Assembly: GCA_018257865.1 (NCBI GenBank)
Contig: JAEUBA010000056.1
Coordinates: 124,001-188,000, forward strand
Direction of reading: 5' to 3'
DNA length: 64,000 nucleotides
Source: Stereocaulon alpinum
Taxonomy: Eukaryota > Ascomycota > Lecanoromycetes > Lecanorales > Stereocaulaceae
A model generated the notes under the pieces. It did not search any database. It was not told the origin of the DNA and was given only the letters and a program-made list of their open reading frames with translations. The position numbers were made by a program, and so were the translations under genes. Shown one piece after another: positions 57,366 through 64,000 of the stretch (the first letter of the stretch is position 1; each line of letters starts with the position of its first letter).

Positions 57366-60182
57366 ATGTTGTCGCTTAGCCATGCCCTATCAAAAATTAA
57401 GCGTGCCGGGAGGAGAAACAGTGCGGCGACTCAAAATACGGTAACGCAAAACGGCAAAGTCGACGCGTCCGCATCAACCTCGAGCAGTGATCTGCTCAAT
57501 GCCGAAGGCGCACCCTTAAGCAAGAATCAGGCCCGAAAGCGAGCAAAGAGGAGAGACAGTCATGCTAAGGGAGTCAACAATGAGAAGCAGAAAGAGACCA
57601 CCAAGCAATACAGGAAGCAGGATGATGAGCGAGCCGCTCAACAAGAACCCGAGCACATCAGACAGCGCTATGGCGACCTCCCTCTGGTACAATCCAGAGA
57701 TCGCAAGTATGAGCAACGCATTCCTCTTAAAACCGTGACCCCCAAATCTGTTGGACAGGAAATCACCTTTCGATGTCGAATCCACGCCATTCGCAAGATG
57801 AGCGCCAACCTGGCCTTCGTCGTCTTCCGACAGCAATTAAACACTATCCAAGGTGTAGTGCACCAAGAAGAAGGCACCATCTCAACCCACATGGTGCAAT
57901 GGGTAGAGCGGATACCTACAGGATCCATTGTCATTGTGAAAGGCAAACCCCAGAAACCGGAACAGCTGGTGACAGGCTGCACCAAACACGATGTCGAGAT
58001 TCTAGTCTGGGAACTCCATGTGGTGGCTAGAAGACCTGAAGCGGTGCCATTCACAGTCTACGAAGATGAAGTCTCTAAAACGAAGGAGCTGGATGAAGGG
58101 GCTCCTGGACACACGAGCCATATCACAGATCGGGCCAGGTTGAACCACCGCATACTTGATTTACGAACGGCAACATCAAAAGCCATATTTCGCATCAACT
58201 CCGGCGTCTGCAACCTTTTCCGATCCTATCTCGACTCTCAAGGCTTCGTTGAGATCCATACACCAAAGCTCCAAGGCGGCGCTACCGAGTCAGGGTCTAG
58301 CGTATTTCAGCTGGATTACTTTGGACGACCAGCCTTCCTTGCTCAAAGCCCTCAATTGGCCAAACAGATGTGCATTGCTGCGGATTTTGAAAGGGTGTAC
58401 GAGATTGGACCTGTTTTCCGAGCGGAGAACAGCAACACCCATAGACACTTGACAGAATACACGGGTCTAGATCTCGAGATGGCAATCGAAGAGCATTACC
58501 ATGAAGCACTAGAAGTGATCGACGGGACATTGAAGCATATATTCAAGGGGATATACGAGCGCTTTGGTGAAGAGTTGGGATTCGTCAAGCGCCATTTCCC
58601 ACATGAGGATCTGTTGTGGCTGGAGGAGACTCCAAGGATACGCTTTGCAGACGGCGTGCAAATGCTGATCGATTCTGGCTGGACCGATGAACATGGCGAA
58701 CCTCCTTCCCCACACGAAGATCTTCATACCAGAGATGAAATACGCCTTGGGGAGCTAGTCAAGGAGAAGTACCACACCGATTACTACATACTAGACAAGT
58801 TCCCGGCTTCTGCAAGGCCCTTTTACACTATGCCAGACCCCGAAGATCCAAAGATTACGAATTCATTCGATCTTTTCTTACGTGGGCAAGAGATATTGAC
58901 TGGTGGTCAGCGCATACACGACGCACATTTGTTGGAAGAGCGGATGAAAGCGCAAGGGGTAGATCCATCAAGCATGGAAGAATACATGGATGGGTTCCGC
59001 TACGCAGCTCCACCCCACGCCGGTGCTGGCATCGGCCTTGAAAGAATTGTTATGCTCATGCTTTTACTTGGCAACATTCGTTTCGCATCTCTCTTCCACC
59101 GAGATCCTAAAAGCCTACCTGCGAGACCAGAAGCCCCCAAACTCCGTCATGTCGAAGACAGCACTCTTCATCCACCCTGGGGAGACTCGACTCCAAACGA
59201 CGAGAAGCATTTCCAGCCCATCGAGAACCTCATCGCTAACTACGGTGACTCCACAAACACTTCATGGTTGGAAGATCGTAACTTGATCTGGCGACACAGA
59301 GAGACTGGAGCTGCCATCTCTTATGTACCCACAAATGGCTACGCAATAATGCCTGGAGACCCGCTTTGTGACCAGAGCCAGTACACCAAGGTTGCAAGCG
59401 CTTTCTTGAACTGGCTAAAGAAGGACAAATCCACAAAGCATCTGAAGCCAATATGGGTTCTGGCGGGCCATGAGTTTGAGGAAGTGTTGGGTGCGAAATT
59501 TGGGTGGAAGACATTCACTTGTGCAGCTGAGGAGCGCGTGGATGCCACCAAGAACCAAGCAGAAAAAGATCACGACGTGGCAAGGAAGGTCCGGCATGCG
59601 GAGAAGGAAGGCATAAAGATTCGAGAATTCAAGGAGGGCGACCCTATTCCAGATGATCTTATAACCCAATGCAACGACCGGATCAAAGACTGGCATGCTG
59701 CGCGAAAGGGGAAGCAGATCCACATCTCGGAGATCACACCATGGCGAGATATGGGGCATCGGAGGTACTTCTTCGCTCAGGACAAGGAAGGCAAGATCCA
59801 TTCCCTTGTGATCCTTGCCCAGCTTGCTCCACGGCACGGGTATCAGGTCAAGTTCAGTATGGACTTCCCTGGTGCGCCAAACGGCACAATCGAATACGCC
59901 ATTCTTCACGCAATCCGTGTGGCCAAAGACTCGGGGACAAAAGTGTTGACATTCGGAGGCGCGGCGACATCGGAGCTACATGCAGCCCACAACATCTCCG
60001 GAGTAAGAGTCAAAATGCTGCAACACACATACCATGGCATCGCGAAGCAATTCAAACTGGATCAAAAGAGTGGATTCAGACAAAAGCTGGGGGGTGAGGA
60101 GGATCCAATTTACATTTGCTATCCACCAATGGGGCTAGGCGTGATTGGAGCTCGTGCAGTTGTGCAGTTTTTCGAGGACTGA
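57366..60182 (+). CDS. erdS: ergosteryl-3beta-O-L-aspartate synthase (AspRS-DUF2156 fusion, ErdS)
   Basis: Single-exon gene for 938 residues with two enzymes in one chain. A Lys/Arg-rich N-terminal extension (about 1-110) precedes an OB-fold anticodon-binding domain (about 130-240) and a class II aspartyl-tRNA synthetase core: GGATESGSSVFQLDYF, the motif 2 region GPVFRAENSNTHRHLTEYTG (from 347), and motif 3 GAGIGLERIVMLML (from about 552). From about 633 follows a DUF2156 GNAT-like aminoacyl-tRNA transferase domain (YVPTNGYAIMPGDPLCD, VLAGHEFEEVLGAKFGWK, KFSMDFPGAPNGTIEY, ending GVIGARAVVQFFED). This architecture is that of ErdS, shown in Aspergillus to charge tRNA-Asp and move Asp to the 3-OH of ergosterol. 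Bacterial DUF2156 proteins similarly aminoacylate lipids. It is not the housekeeping AspRS, which lacks DUF2156. It is divergent from a candidate ErdH. Confidence 0.95.
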   Translation: MLSLSHALSKIKRAGRRNSAATQNTVTQNGKVDASASTSSSDLLNAEGAPLSKNQARKRAKRRDSHAKGVNNEKQKETTKQYRKQDDERAAQQEPEHIRQRYGDLPLVQSRDRKYEQRIPLKTVTPKSVGQEITFRCRIHAIRKMSANLAFVVFRQQLNTIQGVVHQEEGTISTHMVQWVERIPTGSIVIVKGKPQKPEQLVTGCTKHDVEILVWELHVVARRPEAVPFTVYEDEVSKTKELDEGAPGHTSHITDRARLNHRILDLRTATSKAIFRINSGVCNLFRSYLDSQGFVEIHTPKLQGGATESGSSVFQLDYFGRPAFLAQSPQLAKQMCIAADFERVYEIGPVFRAENSNTHRHLTEYTGLDLEMAIEEHYHEALEVIDGTLKHIFKGIYERFGEELGFVKRHFPHEDLLWLEETPRIRFADGVQMLIDSGWTDEHGEPPSPHEDLHTRDEIRLGELVKEKYHTDYYILDKFPASARPFYTMPDPEDPKITNSFDLFLRGQEILTGGQRIHDAHLLEERMKAQGVDPSSMEEYMDGFRYAAPPHAGAGIGLERIVMLMLLLGNIRFASLFHRDPKSLPARPEAPKLRHVEDSTLHPPWGDSTPNDEKHFQPIENLIANYGDSTNTSWLEDRNLIWRHRETGAAISYVPTNGYAIMPGDPLCDQSQYTKVASAFLNWLKKDKSTKHLKPIWVLAGHEFEEVLGAKFGWKTFTCAAEERVDATKNQAEKDHDVARKVRHAEKEGIKIREFKEGDPIPDDLITQCNDRIKDWHAARKGKQIHISEITPWRDMGHRRYFFAQDKEGKIHSLVILAQLAPRHGYQVKFSMDFPGAPNGTIEYAILHAIRVAKDSGTKVLTFGGAATSELHAAHNISGVRVKMLQHTYHGIAKQFKLDQKSGFRQKLGGEEDPIYICYPPMGLGVIGARAVVQFFED

Positions 60183-61171
60183 ACATTTCGACTGGTTTGC
60201 GCATTGTGTGAGGAGTTTGGAGTGTGGATACCACGAGAGCGCTAATACTTGCCAAGGAGAACCTCTGATGGATTTCTATTCGTGACACGATTCCCATACT
60301 TGATTTGTGACAGACGCGCGCCTTGTCTCCCATTTTGTTGGGAGCCAACCCTAAAGTAGAAGTGGGTGGCACGGTCCCTCAGGAACAGATAAGGAACCGG
60401 TCAGTGCAGATTACCAACACCTTCCAATTCGAGGCAAGAACCAATGACATACCTTCGCTATGTAGTAATTGCAGGGGGATTCCGGGTGACTTGGCAGGCA
60501 CCCCCGAGGCGAGTTCGTTGAGTTAGAACGTGCAAGCGTGCTTCACTAGCGGGGCGCCTATCACTGAACTCCACTCCAGCTTCCTCCATCTACAGCCAAC
60601 CATACCTGGAGTACTTCCTTCCACCGAATGGTCCAGAAACACGAATGCGTTTCGCCCTGCAAGAGAATCCCATCATTATGTGGACCTCAGGCAGTCGTAC
60701 AAGGAATTCTTCGGCCTGTGCGCCTGCATCCCAAAGGATCAAATGACTTTGTCCTGCCCTCTAATTTCTTGCACATCACGGTAAAGAAGATCTATTTCCC
60801 TCCCTTTGAGCGATTCTTGTCTTTGGGTGTGTTTTCGCCTCTTCAGGTCAATAGTGAATCTAGACTTGACGTCTTCTGATCCCACAGCCGTTATCCGGTC
60901 GTCGTCTCCATTGTAAAACTCCTCTGCCTCAACCGATCGACTGTCTTTGACTTCTGCCAGGTCATTCCTTCTGCCTTCATCAGTCCTTATCGCACCTCTT
61001 CATTTCGCGCTCACTACATACTCCACTTCTTGTCAATAGCTGTCGCTGTCCTTTCTACACTTCACATCTTCGCTGAGTCAACAGCATATCCACTCCTTCA
61101 AGATCTGCCAAGCACTTTGCTCACCACTTCAACCTCTCTCGAATATCATAACGACGATTACGAAGTACACG
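60183..61171. other. intergenic region, promoter and long 5' UTR of the GH128 gene
   Basis: It starts with the erdS 3' flank. The last 300 bases are CT-rich, as in strongly expressed fungal genes for secreted proteins. Frames of 67-121 codons (60323-60879, 61030-61395) are not credible genes; the last overlaps the GH128 gene in another frame. Confidence 0.55.
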
Positions 61172-62281
61172 ATGTATTTCTCCATCCAAGCACTAGCCCT
61201 GGCGGCTTTAACTATGGACTACGCATCCGCCCAACCCGCGAGGCATGGTCACCAACATGCACACAAGCGTGGCCTAGAAGATGTACTAGACAAGCGGCAG
61301 GATTGGGCGAATGTCAATTACGACGTAAACTGGGCTACAGTGGACTACAATGGTGGTGCGGCCGCCCCAGCAGCTTCGACTCCTCCCGCCTCTAGCCCTC
61401 TGGCAGCTGCCAACGCGAATCCACCACCAGCTGCAAATCCCGCTCCCTCCCCATCGCCGGTCGCTGTACAGGAGAAGGTTGCTGTTGCACGAGCCTCGAG
61501 CCCCGCACCGGCAACGGCTGCGTCGAACAGTGGCGGAAGCGGTGGAGCCAAGCGCGGTCTTGCCTACAATCCTTCCTCGCCCAGTCTCGACATCTTTGAT
61601 AGCTACGGCAAGATCACATGGGGTTACAACTGGGACTCAGCTCCAGCGGGTCTACCTTCAAAATATGAATATGTGCCAACGCTCTTCAGCAACGCAGATG
61701 TCCATACGCAACTGTGGACTCAGAACGCCAAGAACGCCATCAGCGGAGGAGCTAAGTGCTTCATGTCTTTCAACGAACCCGACATTGCCTCCCCGCAAGC
61801 AAATATGCCCGTCAGCGTAGCCGTTGCTGCGTGGAACCAGTATATGCAACCTTATGCGGGTCAAGTGCAGCTCGGTAGCCCAAGTGTCAGCAACGGCGCT
61901 GGCCAGAATCCAGCCACTGGCCAACCCATGGGCCTCGACTGGCTGACGGCCTTCCTCCAACAGTGCAGCGGATGCTCCATCAGCTTCGTCCCTGTTCACT
62001 GGTACGGATGTAACGCTGGCGCTGGCTGCGACGTCCAAGGCGACATTTCAGCCTTCAAGACGCAGATAACCCAAGCTATGACAACTGCTGGTAGTCTACC
62101 GATCTGGGTGACAGAGTTTGGCACGAACTCTGGGGATCCCACGACATTTTTGAACGAGGTGCTACCGTGGCTGGATAGCCAATCACAAGTGCACCGTTAC
62201 GCATATTTCATGGTGGAGGATGGAAAGTTGACCAGCGGCAATAGTCTGAGCCCTGTGGGACAGCAATATGCGAGTGCTTGA
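61172..62281 (+). CDS. secreted glycoside hydrolase family 128 protein (Asl1-like beta-1,3-glucanase)
   Basis: Intronless, 369 residues. A signal peptide covers about 1-20 (ends ASA), followed by a basic pro-region with dibasic sites (HKRGLEDVLDKR) that Kex2 could cut. A Pro/Ala/Ser-rich linker (about 65-130) leads to the GH128 barrel: KRGLAYNP, ITWGYNWDS, YVPTLFS, the acid/base Glu202 in MSFNEPDIAS, a VHWYGCNAGAGC block, and the nucleophile candidate Glu315 in WVTEFG. The end is YFMVEDGKLTSGNSLSPVGQQYASA. GH128 enzymes cut beta-1,3-glucan; fungal members such as Asl1 are wall-associated. It likely acts in wall remodelling. An AATAAA lies at 62447-62452 in the 3' flank. Confidence 0.93.
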   Translation: MYFSIQALALAALTMDYASAQPARHGHQHAHKRGLEDVLDKRQDWANVNYDVNWATVDYNGGAAAPAASTPPASSPLAAANANPPPAANPAPSPSPVAVQEKVAVARASSPAPATAASNSGGSGGAKRGLAYNPSSPSLDIFDSYGKITWGYNWDSAPAGLPSKYEYVPTLFSNADVHTQLWTQNAKNAISGGAKCFMSFNEPDIASPQANMPVSVAVAAWNQYMQPYAGQVQLGSPSVSNGAGQNPATGQPMGLDWLTAFLQQCSGCSISFVPVHWYGCNAGAGCDVQGDISAFKTQITQAMTTAGSLPIWVTEFGTNSGDPTTFLNEVLPWLDSQSQVHRYAYFMVEDGKLTSGNSLSPVGQQYASA

Positions 62282-63744
62282 TCTCTGGCAGACTCTCTGA
62301 CGATATTATGTACGCATCTTCGCTTCTCGACATTCTTTACAGGAGGAAGACAGTTGGGAATATATTTTGATGAATTTGTCATCAGCCATTCGTTTATTTC
62401 AGGCGAGTGCCTACAAGTACTGATGTTCTAGTTGCAATGAAATACAAATAAAACCATCGGGCTGCCCAGGATATTCCTCTGCATGTCGATGCGCAAGATC
62501 CAGCTCTTTATCTTTCACGTCCTCAGCAATCTTTTTCATCTGCGTATTTACATCCCCTGTGAAGTAATGGCTCCTTATCGCCAGCACAAGCCAAGTTTAC
62601 TTGGCAGGTCCCACACTCAACATTACGTCCGCTCCAGTGGCGCGAGAGACGTTGTACACACTGCGCCAAGCCATTGGGCTGCCAGTGCTTCACAAACATA
62701 TGCATCAATACCGTCATCAGTGATGGGAATTACGTGGTAAGCCTCCGTTGTGATGATCCAGAGACACAGCCTCAGTCGTGTCACCCAAGAAACGCAACAT
62801 GAACCTGCTGACCATCAAAACTGGGCCCCCCCCCCCCCCGCTCTGTCCAGTGATCAGCGGCCCGGACATTCCTGCACGTCGTAAATTGTTACGTGCCACA
62901 GGGCGTTTCAGGCCTGTGGGTGTGTGTGACGGAACTGTGGCCAGTCTTTCACACCTCTGTCAGGGAGATGCAGTTCGTAAAGCCCATGCCGCATTTGAGG
63001 CAACCAATGTGTGGATGCAGCAAGTTTCATACCACGGTCGTACGAAGTGGTCAGCGCGCCCTTCACACCTCGCAAAGACTTGATACGCAGCAGCTGTGCC
63101 CCAGTCCCCTCCCATAAGCAAGGATCTCTCGTGCCCAGAATACGTCACCAATCCAATGAGACTATCGGCTACGATACCCACTTCATGCCCGCTATCTGTA
63201 CGGATCGAGTATCCTGTGCCTTGCGTGTTTGTGAATACGCATGTGAAACATGGCGGTGGATGTGAGAGCGCTCTTCGTCAGTAATGTGATATTTTGGGGA
63301 CCTGTCGATCTCAATTTGTTGCATGGCAATGGTGGGGTTGGTTGGGGGTTGTTATACCCCATGTTAGAGGCGTACTGTGGTGCCGTGCCTGAGCCTGCAG
63401 GGGAAAAGTGCAGGCGCACGCTGGCGGAGAAGCGTGCTCAACTGGTGGTGGCGAATGCCAAACCACCCTAGAAGGTCCCTGCTGTATCTTAAGGGTTCAC
63501 TTAAATCATTCTCTTTGGGAGGCTCGAGCTTGGGAAAGCATCAACTGCTATTAGTCCTTGACAAGGATGCTTGCTCGCCGTCCTCGGCGAAAGTCCTCTC
63601 CAAATGAGGCTTGGCGTTCAAGATCCGTCCAAAGATTGCCGCCTATCAGTCCGAGTCGAGCGCCAGTCGATCTGAGAACCGCTATGGTCAAGGCAGATTA
63701 GCTGAATCTGATACTTTCTGCGTTCTTACGGCGTGTATCTCATC
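62282..63744. other. intergenic region with an unassigned minus-strand open stretch
   Basis: It holds the GH128 3' flank, a C14 run (62826-62839) and the upstream region of the F-box gene. The minus strand is open for about 105 codons over roughly 63282-62957, with protein-like text (FTNTQGTGYSIRTDSGHEVG and LLMGGDWGTAAAY), but no family is recognised and no exon chain can be built. It may be a remnant or an exon of an unknown gene. Confidence 0.4.
62826..62839. repeat. C14 homopolymer
   Basis: Fourteen cytosines in a row between GH128 and the F-box gene. The length may be a sequencing or assembly uncertainty. Confidence 0.95.
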
Positions 63745-64000
63745 ATGACAGGATTATTTCAAGTGCCTCATGAGGTTATACTCAACATCTTCCCTTATCT
63801 TCATCCTTCCACTCTCATCGATTTCACCTGCCTCTGCAAACGTCACTATGCACTCTCCACAAAGTTCCTCAAGAAGCATAAAGAACTTCAAGCCAAGTAT
63901 CTCGAGATCAGTGACCGCTATTCGTCGACTGTCCCTACAGTCTTGAAGGAGATTCTACTTGACCCTCGGTTAGCATGGTATATCAGACGTCTCATTGTCT
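63745..64000 (+). CDS. F-box protein, 3' truncated by window edge
   Basis: The frame from the ATG at 63745 is open to the window end (85 codons). It starts with an F-box-like segment: VPHEVILNIFPYLHPSTLIDFTCLCKRHYALS, split here as VPHEVILNIF and LCKRHY for its two conserved halves. F-box proteins link substrates to SCF ubiquitin ligases through Skp1. The following residues (LLDPRLAWYIRRLIV) match the short motif that often follows the F-box in Pezizomycotina proteins of this group. The substrate-binding part lies outside the window. Confidence 0.78.
   Translation, partial: MTGLFQVPHEVILNIFPYLHPSTLIDFTCLCKRHYALSTKFLKKHKELQAKYLEISDRYSSTVPTVLKEILLDPRLAWYIRRLIV

Noticed and set aside
53590..60182. 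Idea that MET2 and erdS form one aspartate-linked cluster
   Set aside because: MET2 is a general methionine gene and is convergent with the hydrolase; being next to each other is not enough.

Overview
The window is nuclear DNA of a filamentous ascomycete (Pezizomycotina). The genes carry short GT-AG introns, mostly 46-60 bp with CTAAC/CTAAT-like branch sites. The gene set fits that group: a BRCT-WGR-PARP protein, CSN6, an Est1-type protein, ATG3, ALG5 and an AspRS-DUF2156 fusion, the last two absent together from Saccharomyces-type genomes as far as I know. The class cannot be fixed from sequence alone. I see no rRNA, convincing tRNA, CRISPR array or intact transposon.

Layout. 1-16.9 kb is gene-dense: a 5'-truncated SYLF-domain protein, a 12-exon poly(ADP-ribose) polymerase, a secreted S10 carboxypeptidase, COP9 signalosome subunit 6 (minus), ATG3 (minus), an alpha/beta hydrolase, and ALG5 (minus). 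A 6.3 kb gene desert follows, then an Est1-type gene with an N-terminal zinc finger (23.2-26.6 kb, minus), then a desert of about 13 kb. RPC31 (minus) and an HSM3/PSMD5-like gene (plus) form a divergent pair at 39.8-42.9 kb. From 43 to 53.5 kb genes are sparse: one small hypothetical gene, a five-exon short-chain dehydrogenase and a TA-rich repeat relic. 53.6-62.3 kb is dense again: MET2, an HSL-type hydrolase (minus), a divergent AspRS-DUF2156 fusion and a GH128 wall glycosidase. A truncated F-box gene runs off the right end.

Main biological result. The 938-residue AspRS-DUF2156 fusion at 57366-60182 has the architecture of ErdS, the fungal ergosteryl-3beta-O-L-aspartate synthase, which charges tRNA-Asp and passes Asp to ergosterol. 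It shares a 447 bp divergent promoter region with an alpha/beta hydrolase (55815-56918) that has a complete HGGG/GFSAGG/D/H catalytic set. This hydrolase is a good candidate for the matching ergosteryl-aspartate hydrolase (ErdH), so the pair would be a complete sterol aspartylation-deaspartylation module.

Second result. The PARP gene has a perfect 73 bp tandem duplication across an intron-exon boundary. It duplicates the 3' splice site. Use of the upstream copy gives a frameshift and early stop; use of the downstream copy restores the protein, and the duplicated exon text supplies a ready-made branch site for it.

The deserts hold only short or orphan open frames. Exon coordinates for multi-exon genes were worked out by hand from splice signals, reading-frame phase and family conservation.
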